DNA of 64,000 bases from Actinacidiphila sp965342175 (GCF_965342175.1 NZ_CBDRBL010000014.1:1-64000), one strand, 5' to 3'; shown: positions 44,052 to 55,926, numbered from the stretch's first letter. Numbers and translations are program-made. The notes: a model not told the origin generated them from the letters alone.

Positions 44052-44827
44052 TTTGCAGCCTCCGTGCGCCGCGCCTGACGGCGGGTCACGGCGTTGTCCG
44101 TGGCGCCGGTGATCGCGGAGATGATTTCTTCGTGGGACGTGGTCTTGACGTCGAACACGCCGTTGTTGCGGCCGAGCCGCAGCACAGCGACGCGGTCCGC
44201 GACGGCCTTGACGTCCACCATGTTGTGGCTGATGAGGATGACGGCGAGGCCGCGCTGGCGCAGCCGCTCCACCAGGTCGAGCACCTGGGCCGTCTGCTCC
44301 ACGCCGAGGGCGGCGGTGGGCTCGTCGAGGATGACCAGCTTGGGCTCGCCGATCAGGGCGCGGGCGATGGCGACGACCTGCCGCTGACCACCCGACAGGC
44401 TGGCGATCGGGATCCGGACGCTGGGGATGCGGATCGACAGGGTGCTCAGCAGCTCCCTGGACTTCGCCTCCATGGCGACCTCGTCGATCACTCCGGCGCG
44501 CTTGAGCTCCCGGCCGAGGTAGAGGTTGGCGACGACGTCGAGGTTGTCGCAGAGCGCGAGGTCCTGGTAGACCGTCGCGATTCCCAAGCCCTGGGCGTCC
44601 TGCGGCTTGTCGATGCTGACCGGCTTGCCCTCCCACTCGATGACGCCTTCATCGATGGGGTGGACGCCGGCGATCGTCTTGACCAACGTCGACTTACCTG
44701 CGCCGTTGTCGCCGACGAGCGCGACGACCTCACCGGCGTGGATCTCCAGATCGACATCGGTGAGGGCCTGGACCGCACCGAATCGCTTGGAGACTCCGCG
44801 CAACGCCAGCACGGGCGTAGCGGACAC
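44048..44827 (-). CDS. xylG: Sugar ABC transporter ATPase XylG (single-domain)
   Basis: About 259 residues, with Walker A GDNGAGKSTLV, Q-loop VYQDLALCDNLDV, signature LSGGQRQVVAIARAL, Walker B LVILDEPTAALG and switch histidine ISHNMVDVK. Many xylose/ribose ATPases (about 500 residues) have two fused ATPase domains. This one has a single domain and so must pair as a homodimer. GTG 44827 has AAGGAG 9 bp upstream, better than ATG 44836, which abuts the same site. Confidence 0.92.
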   Translation of the reverse strand: MSATPVLALRGVSKRFGAVQALTDVDLEIHAGEVVALVGDNGAGKSTLVKTIAGVHPIDEGVIEWEGKPVSIDKPQDAQGLGIATVYQDLALCDNLDVVANLYLGRELKRAGVIDEVAMEAKSRELLSTLSIRIPSVRIPIASLSGGQRQVVAIARALIGEPKLVILDEPTAALGVEQTAQVLDLVERLRQRGLAVILISHNMVDVKAVADRVAVLRLGRNNGVFDVKTTSHEEIISAITGATDNAVTRRQARRTEAAK

Positions 44828-45021
44828 GTGAACCATCTCCTTCGCCGCCTGACCGGCGGGGATGCCGCGCTTGAGATGCGCGGAGGGGGTGTGCGCGAGG
44901 CACAGCTTTACATGAACGAACGGATCGTCCGTCCGGAGCCCGCCCCGTCAGCGGGGTTGTCGGACGGGGCGTGGCTCCGGACGGGTCCGTGTAGCGGCCT
45001 CCGGAGGGAGGACCAGCCGGT

Positions 45022-46128
45022 TTACTCGATGCCGGCGGCCTTGCAGGCCTTGGCGAACTCGGCCGTGCAGATCTCGGAGACGGAGTACAGCTTGTCCGCG
45101 ATGACCGTGTCCTTGACGTTGGCCTTGGTCACCGAGACCGGGGTCAGCAGCTGGGACGGGACCTTGTCACCGGAACCGCTGGTCAGCGTGGTGGTGGCCA
45201 GCGAGTCGATGCTCTTGCCCTCGAGCAGGTTGACCGCGAGCTGGGCGGCGGCGTCGGCCTCGGGCTTGAAGGCCTTGTAGACCGTGCTGGACTGCGTGCC
45301 CGCGATGATCCGCTGGATGCCCGCGAGTTCGGCGTCCTGGCCGGTCACCGGAATGCCGCTGATGCCGGCGCCCTTGAGGGCGGTGGCGATACCGCTGGCC
45401 ATGGCGTCGTTGGCCGAGTAGACGCCCGCGATGTTCTTGGCCTTGAGCTGGGTGATGGCCGCCGTCATCTTCTGGTTGGCGACGTTGTCGTCCCACAGAC
45501 CGCTCTGCTCGTAGGCGATCTTCACCTTGCCGTCGAGGGCGGAGTGGGCGCCCGCCTTGAAGTCGGCGGCGTTCGGGTCGGCGTCGTCGCCGTTGATCAT
45601 GACGACGTTCGTCGACGGCTTGGCCTTGTCGCCGAGCGCGTCGAGGAGCGCCTGGCCCTGCAGCTCGCCGACCTTCTTGTTGTCGAAGGAGACGTAGGCG
45701 GAGACCGGGCCCTCGGCGAGGCGGTCGTAGGCGACGACCTTGATGCCCTTGTCGACCGCGGCCTGGACGGAGGTCTTGATGGCCTTGGCGTCCTTGGCGC
45801 TGATCACGATCACCTTGACACCCTTGGTGATCATGGTGCTGACCTGCTGGGCCTGCTTGGCGGAGTCACCGGCGGCGTTCGCGTACTCCACCGTGCAGCC
45901 CGCGCACAGCTCCTTGACCTTGGCCTCGAACAGCGGCTTGTCGAACTTCTCGTAGCGCGCGGTGACGCTGTCGGGAAGCAGCAGGCCGATGGACTGGTTC
46001 TTGCTGCTGCCGGCGCTGCTGCTGCCGCCTTCAGCCTTGTCGTCGCCCGCCTTGCCGCAGGCGGCGACGGAAAGGGCCATGGTGACGGCCGCGGTGCCGA
46101 TCACGACGCGACGCATCATTGCGTTCAT
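45022..46128 (-). CDS. xylF: Xylose-binding lipoprotein XylF
   Basis: A 368-residue type I periplasmic-binding-fold lipoprotein. The signal peptide ends in lipobox VAAC (cysteine about residue 24), followed by a Ser/Gly-rich linker. The sugar-binding domains are IGLLLPDSVTARYEKFDKPL, AYDRLAEGPVSAYVSFDN, INGDDADPNAADFKAG and VTGQDAELAGIQRIIAGTQ, matching the XylF/ChvE group. The start follows GGGAGG. It is the first gene of the leftward xylFGH operon, 195 bp from the xylG start and probably the most highly expressed of the three. Confidence 0.93.
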   Translation of the reverse strand: MNAMMRRVVIGTAAVTMALSVAACGKAGDDKAEGGSSSAGSSKNQSIGLLLPDSVTARYEKFDKPLFEAKVKELCAGCTVEYANAAGDSAKQAQQVSTMITKGVKVIVISAKDAKAIKTSVQAAVDKGIKVVAYDRLAEGPVSAYVSFDNKKVGELQGQALLDALGDKAKPSTNVVMINGDDADPNAADFKAGAHSALDGKVKIAYEQSGLWDDNVANQKMTAAITQLKAKNIAGVYSANDAMASGIATALKGAGISGIPVTGQDAELAGIQRIIAGTQSSTVYKAFKPEADAAAQLAVNLLEGKSIDSLATTTLTSGSGDKVPSQLLTPVSVTKANVKDTVIADKLYSVSEICTAEFAKACKAAGIE

Positions 46129-46274
46129 GTGGGGTTGCCTCCCTGACAGGGCCGCAAGAGACTGCGACCGAGGTGAGCGAGAGTCAACTCGCCTACAGGC
46201 TTGGCGTCAAGAAGTAAATACTTAACGAGATGGCAACGGTGCGTTTCGTTATCTAGATGAACGCTCAGTGATCT

Positions 46275-47477
46275 TCACCGCGCCCCAACCGCCGTCGGCG
46301 CACCGGCATTCAGCAGGGCCGAGTCCCCCACCTCGCTCAGCGCCAGCGCCAGCGCGCCCAGCACCTCCGCGCGGGCCCCCAAGGCTCCGGAGACGACCGA
46401 CAGGCGGCGCGCGGCGCTGGGGATCGCGTACCGCGCAACGGACTCCCGCAGGGGGGCCAGCACCAGTTCCCCGGCCTCCGCGAGGTCGCCGCCGAGCACC
46501 ACCCGGCTGGGGTTCAGGATATTGGCGAGGCTGGCCACCCCCATGCCGACGTGCCGGCCGACGTCCCCGATGACGCGGCGGCAGCCGGGGTCGCCCTCGC
46601 GGCCCAGCTGGACCATGCGCGCCAGGGTGAGGTCCGGGCCGTGGCTGCCGCGCAGCAGGTCCAGCACGTAGCGGGCGGCGGTGAAGGTCTCCAGGCAGCC
46701 GCGGTTGCCGCAGCGGCAGACCGGACCGGACTCGTCCAGCGTGATGTGGCCGATCTCACCCGCGGTGCCGCCGGGACCGCGGTAGATGCGGCCCTCGATC
46801 ACCAGCCCGGCGCCCACACCGCTGGCCACCTTGATGTACGCAAGGTCCCGCACCCCTCGGCCGCTGCCCCAGACCAGCTCGCCGAGGGCGCCGAGATTGG
46901 CGTCGTTGTCCACCTGGACCGGCATGCGCAGCCGCTCGGCGAGTTCCTGGCGCGGGTTGATGCCGCCCCAGCCCGGCAGGATCGTCGTCGACCCCAGCGC
47001 GCCGGTCTCCACGTCGATCGGGCCCGGGACGCCGAGGCCGACGCCGATCACCTTCTCGGGGCTGATGCCGCGGGACTCGATCAGCCGCGCGACCAGCTGT
47101 TCGGCGCGGTCGAAGCCCTCGGAGGCCGAGGCGTCCACGTCGATCGGCTCGGACTGCTCGGCGAGCACCTGGTGCGCCAGGTTGCCGACCGCGACCCGCA
47201 GGTGGGAGTGCCCGAAGTCGACGCCCACGACGACGCCCGCGTCGCCGGAGAGCGACACCGCGCGGGCCCGGCGCCCTCCGGAGGAGGTCGGAGTGACCTC
47301 GACGGTCCCGTTGTCGCGCAGCTCGCGGACGATGTTGGAGACCGTCGCGGCGGAAAGGCCCGTCGTCCGGGCGATCTCGGCCTGCGTCAGCGAACCCGCG
47401 AGGCGTACCGCCCGCACCACCCGCTCGAGATTGGCCCGGTGCAGCGACGACTGGGATCCCGGAGTCTCCACGACCAT
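46275..47477 (-). CDS. rok7B7: ROK-family transcriptional regulator Rok7B7
   Basis: About 400 residues. An N-terminal winged HTH (GSLTQAEIARTTGLSAATVSNIVREL) is fused to a ROK sugar-sensing domain. It has VVVGVDFGHSHLRVAVG, VDNDANLGALGELVWG, KVASGVGAGLVIEGRIYRGP and the zinc site CRCGNRGCLE. In S. coelicolor this regulator controls xylose uptake genes and affects carbon control and antibiotic production. ATG 47477 has AGGAG 4 bp upstream; the frame is open from 47507. It reads leftwards towards xylF with 146 bp between. Confidence 0.92.
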   Translation of the reverse strand: MVVETPGSQSSLHRANLERVVRAVRLAGSLTQAEIARTTGLSAATVSNIVRELRDNGTVEVTPTSSGGRRARAVSLSGDAGVVVGVDFGHSHLRVAVGNLAHQVLAEQSEPIDVDASASEGFDRAEQLVARLIESRGISPEKVIGVGLGVPGPIDVETGALGSTTILPGWGGINPRQELAERLRMPVQVDNDANLGALGELVWGSGRGVRDLAYIKVASGVGAGLVIEGRIYRGPGGTAGEIGHITLDESGPVCRCGNRGCLETFTAARYVLDLLRGSHGPDLTLARMVQLGREGDPGCRRVIGDVGRHVGMGVASLANILNPSRVVLGGDLAEAGELVLAPLRESVARYAIPSAARRLSVVSGALGARAEVLGALALALSEVGDSALLNAGAPTAVGAR

Positions 47478-47540
47478 TCCACTCCTGCCGAACCGGACGG
47501 GAGCCACGTCGATGAGACCCCGTCGTCTACAACATGTGAA

Positions 47541-47570
47541 CTCTAAGCAAGCCTTCAGGCGCGCTTAGAG
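47541..47570. promoter_or_regulatory. Candidate autoregulatory operator of rok7B7
   Basis: A 30-bp imperfect palindrome, CTCTAAGC-AA-GCC-TTCA-GGC-GC-GCTTAGAG, 64-93 bp upstream of the rok7B7 start. A -35-like TTGACT (minus strand, 47568-47573) overlaps its edge. Position and symmetry fit a ROK operator, but this is inference. Confidence 0.5.
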
Positions 47571-47615
47571 TCAAGGGGAAGAACCAGACCGCTGACGCAA
47601 TGCCCCGAAACATCC

Positions 47616-47648
47616 GGAAGCGGCCCCGCATTCGGCGGGACCGCTTCC
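47616..47648. terminator. Terminator of the ngcEFG operon
   Basis: A 14-bp stem with one mismatch (GGAAGCGGCCCCGC / GCGGGACCGCTTCC) and a 5-nt loop, 50 bp beyond the ngcG stop in the minus direction. Confidence 0.8.
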
Positions 47649-47697
47649 GTTGCGCGAACCGGCCGTCCGGCGGCAGTCGCGTGGAGTGACACCGCGG

Positions 47698-48633
47698 TCA
47701 CTTCAAGGTGCCGGCCGTCAGACCGGCCTGCACCTGCCGCTGGAAGGAGAGGTACACGACGAGCACCGGCAGCATCGCGATCGTCATGCCCGCGAAGAGC
47801 GCCGGGTAGTCACCCGAGTACCCCTGCTGCTGCGCCAGGTTGACCAGTCCCTGGGCCAGCATCGACCGGTCCGGGTCGCTGCTCGACTGCTGCTGCATCA
47901 GGGTCATCGGCAGGATGTACTGGTTCCACTGGCCCAGCACGTTGAAGATGCCCACGCTGATCAGGCCCGGCTTGGCCATCGGCAGCATCACCTGGAAGAA
48001 CGCCCGGGAGTGGGAGCAGCCGTCGATCATGGCCGCCTCGTGCACCGCCGTGGGCAGGGTCCGGAAGAAGGAGTGCATGAAGAAGACGGTGAAGGGCAGC
48101 GAGTAGGCGACGTAGACCAGGATCAGGCCCTGGTAGGTGTTGAGCATGCCCAGGTTGCTGACCATGAAGAACAGCGGCACGAGGGCGAGGTACACCGGGA
48201 ACATCGCCCCGCCGACGAACAGGTAGAAGACGGCCCGGTTGCCGGGGAACTCGTAGCGCGCCAGAACGTAGGCGGCCATCGACCCCAGCAGCATGGTCAG
48301 CGGTACCGAGAACACCAGCACGATCATCGTGTTCACGAAGAACTCGCCGATGCCCTTCTCCCAGGCCCGGGAGAAGGCGTCGAAGGACCACTGCGATGGC
48401 CAGGACCAGGCGCTCGCGCCGATCTCCGAGTTGTTCTTGAAGGAGCCGAGGACGATCCATGCCAGCGGCAGGATGATCAACACGCCCCACAGGACCAGGA
48501 AGCCGTGCGAGAACACGTTGAGCGTCGCGCCGCTGTCGGCGAAACGTTCCCGGTCCGCTTTCCTGCCGCCGGCGCGCGCGGGCCGTCCGGTGGGGACCGG
48601 TGCCGCGGTGGGCTGCTTGATGGGAGTGGCCAT
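47698..48633 (-). CDS. ngcG: Sugar ABC transporter permease NgcG
   Basis: A 311-residue CUT1 permease with six hydrophobic helices (for example GFLVLWGVLIILPLAWIVLGS). The EAA loop AAMIDGCSHSRAFFQVMLPM contacts the ATPase. It is second permease of an N-acetylglucosamine/chitobiose uptake system. No ATPase is encoded here; in Streptomyces the shared ATPase MsiK, encoded elsewhere, normally serves. The substrate is assigned by gene order next to rok7B7 and by similarity to NgcEFG. Confidence 0.88.
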   Translation of the reverse strand: MATPIKQPTAAPVPTGRPARAGGRKADRERFADSGATLNVFSHGFLVLWGVLIILPLAWIVLGSFKNNSEIGASAWSWPSQWSFDAFSRAWEKGIGEFFVNTMIVLVFSVPLTMLLGSMAAYVLARYEFPGNRAVFYLFVGGAMFPVYLALVPLFFMVSNLGMLNTYQGLILVYVAYSLPFTVFFMHSFFRTLPTAVHEAAMIDGCSHSRAFFQVMLPMAKPGLISVGIFNVLGQWNQYILPMTLMQQQSSSDPDRSMLAQGLVNLAQQQGYSGDYPALFAGMTIAMLPVLVVYLSFQRQVQAGLTAGTLK

Positions 48634-48649
48634 GGGATGCGCTCCCCGC

Positions 48650-49582
48650 TCAGAACTCGATGCGGTCGCGGCGGGAGAACCGCAGCGCGACGGCGGAAAG
48701 GATCAGGGTGAGGAAGAGGATGACGACGCCCATGGCGCAGGCGTAGCCGCTCTTGCCGAAGGTGAGGAAGTTGCGCATCAGGTAGGTCGCCATGACCTCG
48801 CCGTGGTGGTCGGGGCCGCCGCCGAAATTCGATCCCGGTGTGAGGACCGAGGCCAGGACGAAGAAGTCCATCGCGGCGATGGCGAGGTACACCCAGGCCG
48901 TCTGCACGCTGTCCCACAGCAGGGGGAGCGTCACCTTGAAGAAGGTCTGCAGGCGGCCGGCGCCGTCGAGCAGGGCGGCCTCGTAGATGTCCTTGGGAAT
49001 GGACTGCATGGCCGCCGAGAAGAGCACCAGATAGAAGCCCACACCGGCCCAGATCTGCACGCCCAGCAGGCACCACATGACGAGGTCGGGGCTGTTGAGC
49101 CATTCGATCGGGGCGCTCGGGTCCTCGAGGTGCAGTGCGATGAGGATGCCGTTCAGCAGGCCGCTTCCGTCACTGCGGTAGACCGCCTGGAAGAGCACCA
49201 CGAGAATGGCGACGGAAAGCACCTGGGGGAAGAAGAAAACGATCTTGTAGAAGGCGGATCCGGCCACGCCCCGGACGCCCGTGGTGCCGCCGCGGCCCCC
49301 CACATTGAGCATGAAGGCGAAGAAGAGCGCCAGCAGGATCGTGATCACCGGCAGGAACACCAGCAGCAGCACATTGTGCCGCAGCGCCTGCAGGAAGACG
49401 TGGTCCCCGAAGAGCTTCGTGTAGTTCTCCAGACCGACGAAGTGCATCTCCTGGGACTGCCCGGACCAGTCCGTCAGGGAATACCCGAAGGTCTGGAGAT
49501 ACGGCCAGATCACGAAGACGACGTAGAGCACGACCGGGAAGAAGAGGAATCCCGCGATGAACGGGTACTTGCGGTGACGCAT
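48650..49582 (-). CDS. ngcF: Sugar ABC transporter permease NgcF
   Basis: A 310-residue CUT1 permease beginning MRHRKYPFIAGFLFFPVVLY, with six helices and the EAA loop EAALLDGAGRLQTFFKVTLP. It forms the membrane channel with NgcG, 16 bp downstream. The ATG at 49582 has AGGAG 7 bp upstream; the open frame to 49627 is not the likely start. Confidence 0.88.
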   Translation of the reverse strand: MRHRKYPFIAGFLFFPVVLYVVFVIWPYLQTFGYSLTDWSGQSQEMHFVGLENYTKLFGDHVFLQALRHNVLLLVFLPVITILLALFFAFMLNVGGRGGTTGVRGVAGSAFYKIVFFFPQVLSVAILVVLFQAVYRSDGSGLLNGILIALHLEDPSAPIEWLNSPDLVMWCLLGVQIWAGVGFYLVLFSAAMQSIPKDIYEAALLDGAGRLQTFFKVTLPLLWDSVQTAWVYLAIAAMDFFVLASVLTPGSNFGGGPDHHGEVMATYLMRNFLTFGKSGYACAMGVVILFLTLILSAVALRFSRRDRIEF

Positions 49583-49683
49583 GGCGCTGCTCCTGCCATC
49601 GGGGGGCCGTCGCACCGGGGCCCGCACGCCCCCGGATCCGTGTCCGGGGGCACCGGGCCCCGGTGCGCGAGGGCCGGCGGGGA

Positions 49684-51081
49684 CTAAGAGCCCTTCTTGG
49701 CCTTCTCGGCGGCCGCCTTGACCCGCTTCAGCCAGTCGGCGGGCTTGATGCGCTTGGCCATCAGCTCGGCGCTGGCGTTCTGCACGTCGGTGTCGAAGGC
49801 GCTCTGCGTGTTGATGTAGCTGTAGTTGAAGACGTTGCTTCCGGCAGCACTGAGCGCGGTGACCGTGGACTTGGTGCCCGGGCGCAGCTGGACGTCGGAT
49901 CCGACGCCGTCCTTGAGCACGGTCAGCGAGTTGGCCGTCTGAGCGAACGTGCTCGAGGCTTCCTTGGTGAGCATGATCCGCAAGAACTCCAGGCCGCCGG
50001 CCTGGTTCTTGGCCTTCTTGGGGACGATGAAGGGCTCACCGGCACCGGCCCGGATCGCCTCGAAGGGCAGCTTGTCGCCCTCGAGCGAGGGAATCGGCAG
50101 AAAGGTCATCTCGAAGTCGGACGGAGTGGCCTTGAGCTGCTCGTTCTCCAGCCACGAACCGCAGGGGATGAAGGCGGCCTTGCCCTCGTTCCAGGCGGTC
50201 TGCGACTCGATGTGGGTCATGCCGTTGGTGCCGGGGAGCAGGTAGCCCTTGTCGGCGATCTGGTAGACGGACTCGACGGCCACCTTGGCGGCGTCCTCGT
50301 CCCACACGGTCGGGTCGAGGCTGTCGATCCGCTTCACCAGCTCGAGTCCGCCGTGCTTGGCGATCAGGTCCATGACCACGATGTTGATGTAGTACGGGTA
50401 CTTGCCCTGGTGGCAGAAGGGCGCGATGCCCGCCTTCTTGATCTCCTCGGAGAGGGACATGAAGTCGGCCCACGTCTTCGGCGCGGTCCAGCCCTTCTCC
50501 TTGAAGAGCTTGCCGGAGTACCACAGACCCCAGACGGTGTAGATGTAGGACAGCTGGTACATCTTGCCGTCGTCGAAGCTGCCGATCTCGATCGTGCCGG
50601 GCTGCAGGACGTCCCTGATCTTCTTGCTCGGGTCGTCGATGTAGGGCGCGTCGAGAAGGGGGGTGAGGTCGGTGAGCTGGCCGCTCTTGTAGAGCACGTC
50701 CAGCTTGATCTGCTGGGCGCCGGAGTCGTCGACGACGTCCGGGGGGTTGCCGGCGTTGAAGCGGGGCTGGAGCTTTCCGGTGATCTCCTGGGTGCCGAGG
50801 TGGCTGATCTTGGCTCCGGAGAACCTCTTCTTGTAGATCTTCTCGAACTCGATGGCGTACGCGTCGCCGTAGCCGCCCTTGAAGATCACGACGTCCAGGG
50901 GGGCGTCGTTGGCCACGCCGAACGGGTTGTCCTTGGACTTCTCGCCCTTAGCGGCACCGCCCTTGTCGTTGTTGCCGCCACTGGACGCACAGGCACTCAG
51001 CAGACCCGCGGAGGGAGCGGCCAACAGGCCCACCGCTGCCGCCCGCTTGATCAGATCACGCCGGTTGACGTCGGATCTCAT
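49684..51081 (-). CDS. ngcE: N-acetylglucosamine/chitobiose-binding lipoprotein NgcE
   Basis: About 465 residues of the extracellular solute-binding family 1. The N-terminus has a twin-arginine motif (NRRDLIKRAAAVGLLAAPS) ending in lipobox LSAC, so it looks like a Tat-exported lipoprotein. The body is a CUT1 sugar-binding protein: GGYGDAYAIEFEKIYKKRFS, KLQPRFNAGNPPDVVDDSGA and GLWYSGKLFKEKGWTAPKTW. The ATG at 51081 follows GGTGAGGAC. It is the first gene of ngcEFG. Substrate by context and family. Confidence 0.88.
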   Translation of the reverse strand: MRSDVNRRDLIKRAAAVGLLAAPSAGLLSACASSGGNNDKGGAAKGEKSKDNPFGVANDAPLDVVIFKGGYGDAYAIEFEKIYKKRFSGAKISHLGTQEITGKLQPRFNAGNPPDVVDDSGAQQIKLDVLYKSGQLTDLTPLLDAPYIDDPSKKIRDVLQPGTIEIGSFDDGKMYQLSYIYTVWGLWYSGKLFKEKGWTAPKTWADFMSLSEEIKKAGIAPFCHQGKYPYYINIVVMDLIAKHGGLELVKRIDSLDPTVWDEDAAKVAVESVYQIADKGYLLPGTNGMTHIESQTAWNEGKAAFIPCGSWLENEQLKATPSDFEMTFLPIPSLEGDKLPFEAIRAGAGEPFIVPKKAKNQAGGLEFLRIMLTKEASSTFAQTANSLTVLKDGVGSDVQLRPGTKSTVTALSAAGSNVFNYSYINTQSAFDTDVQNASAELMAKRIKPADWLKRVKAAAEKAKKGS

Positions 51082-51285
51082 GCTCAAGTCCTCACCTTCC
51101 CCAGGACCCATGCGGTGCGGAGTTGAATCTGTGCACGGGCAACGCACCCGCCGTTCCCCCCGCGCAAGCCCGCGTTCAGCGGGCCTCCTGGACGCCGACA
51201 GGTATAGTCCACTCTTCGTCAACTGGGCAAGGTCATGTGCGCTATTGGCGGCCGGCTTTCCCTAGTTGAGACCTGCCGGTAACGC

Positions 51286-51323
51286 CGACGGGCCCGCACC
51301 CCCGAAGGGGTGCGGGCCCGTCG
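51286..51323. terminator. Terminator after acnA
   Basis: A perfect 17-bp stem (CGACGGGCCCGCACCCC with its complement) and a 4-nt loop, 24 bp beyond the acnA stop in the minus direction and upstream of the ngcE promoter region. Confidence 0.9.
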
Positions 51324-51346
51324 CCGATACCCGGCGGACGTGATCC

Positions 51347-54064
<2,718 letters not shown>

Positions 54065-54146
54065 GACAGTCTCCTTCGTAACTTTGCGCGTACCACCGCA
54101 ATGCTGCCGCTTCGACCCCTGGCCGATCCGCTCAGGTAAGACTAAG

Positions 54147-54165
54147 TAAGGTCAGCCTCACCTGT
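54147..54165 (-). promoter_or_regulatory. Iron-box-like site upstream of acnA
   Basis: On the minus strand the sequence is ACAGGTGAGGCTGACCTTA. It matches 14 of 19 bases of the IdeR/DmdR1 consensus TTAGGTTAGGCTAACCTAA, with the central block AGG..AGGCT.ACC intact. It lies 83-101 bp before the acnA start. Iron control is plausible for this Fe-S enzyme but unproven. Confidence 0.45.
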
Positions 54166-54190
54166 AGCGGCAGCGGTGCGCCTGGGCAGA

Positions 54191-54208
54191 TATCTCGATG
54201 TCGAGATA
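54191..54208. promoter_or_regulatory. Perfect 18-bp palindrome, candidate TamR-type operator of acnA
   Basis: TATCTCGATGTCGAGATA is symmetric about its central TG, 127-144 bp upstream of acnA. Its form resembles, from memory, sites of the MarR-family regulator TamR, which controls aconitase and other citrate-linked genes in S. coelicolor. Confidence 0.55.
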
Positions 54209-54548
54209 ACTCTAGTACATCACCGCTGCCCGGTCATGCGCTGGGCCGCCGGATCGTTCCGGGCCGGCTCTCCCGGGAGACGGAGGGGGAACCGGTGCGC
54301 GCGCGGCCACCCCGTGCTCAGCGCCTCGGCCTGGAGTGCTTCCCCAGCGGTAGGCGTCGCCGCGGAGCGTCGCGTGCCCGATGGGGGCCACTGTGCGGTG
54401 ACCGGCCCGCTGACCGGCACGACGCCGGACGGGGCGGGCCGCGGGCGGGAGCCGGGGTGGCCGGGCCGGGAGCCCCGGCCCGGCCACCGTCCACCGGCGG
54501 CTGCCGGCACCCCGGGAGTGCCGAGGGCCGGGGCGGGCACCGCCGAGA

Positions 54549-54749
54549 TCAGCGGCGGGGGTCCCGCTCTCGGCGCAAAATCGCGGCCGGGATCGCCATG
54601 GCGCGGAAGCGGTCACGGACGGTCCGGATGTCGGGCAGCCTGCCGATCACTTCATGGACGAGCTCATGGGCACGCCCAACCGGCGGCCGCCGGCGGTCCT
54701 CAGCAGCCCCGGTGCGGTCGGTGGTCAGGGCGCTGCCGGCGCGGCACAT
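54549..54749 (-). pseudogene. Truncated fragment of a streptomycete hypothetical protein
   Basis: A minus-strand frame ends HEVIGRLPDIRTVRDRFRAM followed by AIPAAILRRE and a stop. The segment resembles the first 40 residues of a common streptomycete protein family (LPDI...LRDRCRAL..LDAIL) whose remaining 150 or so residues are absent here. No start codon is well placed. The surrounding stretch 54209-54770 otherwise contains no gene and begins with the acnA regulatory sites. Confidence 0.35.
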
Positions 54750-54770
54750 CCTTCTACGACCGGGGCGGCG

Positions 54771-55667
54771 TCACCGCGTCGGCTCCAGGATGCGCTCGAG
54801 TGTCCGGCGGCCCATCGCGCTCATCGTCGGATTGCTCTCGGCGTAGTACCAGACGAGGCCCATCGCCTGTTCGAAGGCCCATGCCCTGCCGCGCTCCCAC
54901 TCCAGATCGTCGCAGGCCAGTGCCCGCCGGAGCACCTCCCGTGGGCCCGGTCGCAGCAGGTGCCAGGCGCCGACCAGATCCAGCGCCGGGTCGGCCGGGC
55001 CGAAGCCGCCGGTGTCGAGTACGCCGCCGAGCCGGGCGCCCGCGACCAGTACGTTGCCGGGAATCAGGTCGCCGTGGCTCATCACATCGGGAGCCGTGCG
55101 CGGCAGCTCCCGGAAACGGCTCCACAGGTGGCGCAGCCGGGGCACGTCGAGCAGCCCTTCGCTCTCCTCGAAGCACGTCGCCATCCAGTCGTCGTGGTCG
55201 GCGAGGACGCCGCCACGGTTGTCCCCGCTGAAACGCCGCCCCCGCGTCTCGACGTCCCGCAGCCCTGCGATGAAGGCCGCGAGGTCCTCGGCGAAAGCGT
55301 GCGACCCGCTCGGGTCGGCGTCGAAGGCGACTGTTCCCGGCAGCCATGTCTGGACCGACCACGGCATGGGGAAACCCGCTCCGGGTTTCCCCAGGGCGAC
55401 GGGTTCGGGAACGGGGAACCGGGACACCTGTGCCAGCTCCGCGCTCGCCCGGGCTTCGCGTTCCAGGACGGCCAGCGCCTCCGCGGGATCGGTCCGACGC
55501 AGCGGGAAACGCGCGGAGAGGTCGTCCCCGACGCGGAAGACGGCGTTGACCGTCCCGGTCGACGGCCGGCGCCGGATCGGCCTGCCGCTCCACTCGGGGA
55601 ACTGTTCCCGGATCAGGGTCGCGACGATGTCGGTGGTCACGTCCACTTGGTCGTCGTGCATGGTCAT
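54771..55667 (-). CDS. Aminoglycoside phosphotransferase (APH) family kinase
   Basis: A 298-residue kinase-like protein. The catalytic loop is DVMSHGDLIPGNVLV (HGDLxPxN) and the metal-binding aspartate follows in GVLDTGGFGPADPALDL. The N-lobe has FRVGDDLSARFPL and EREARASAELAQ. Such proteins phosphorylate aminoglycosides, macrolides or unrelated small molecules, and no specificity can be claimed. The ATG at 55667 has GGAAGGG upstream and trims 30 unlikely residues. It is divergent from the repair genes at 55927. Confidence 0.82.
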   Translation of the reverse strand: MTMHDDQVDVTTDIVATLIREQFPEWSGRPIRRRPSTGTVNAVFRVGDDLSARFPLRRTDPAEALAVLEREARASAELAQVSRFPVPEPVALGKPGAGFPMPWSVQTWLPGTVAFDADPSGSHAFAEDLAAFIAGLRDVETRGRRFSGDNRGGVLADHDDWMATCFEESEGLLDVPRLRHLWSRFRELPRTAPDVMSHGDLIPGNVLVAGARLGGVLDTGGFGPADPALDLVGAWHLLRPGPREVLRRALACDDLEWERGRAWAFEQAMGLVWYYAESNPTMSAMGRRTLERILEPTR

Positions 55668-55926
55668 GCTCGCAGGCCCTTCCCCGGATCCCTGCCGACA
55701 GCCGTACGAGGCGCCGCCGGCGGGCCGGATCAACGGAGACGACCGCCACGTTCGCATGCTCCAGAGCCCTGATCAACCGGGTTTTCGGGCAGGCACCGCC
55801 CGATGCCCGGGCGGCGTGACTCCGGCACGGGGCCCCGGAGATCACGCCGCCGGGACCTGCGTCCCGGGCGGCCCCCGCCCACATGCATGTCGGATTCTCG
55901 CTAGCCCCGGCCCTCCCGGGCCACGG

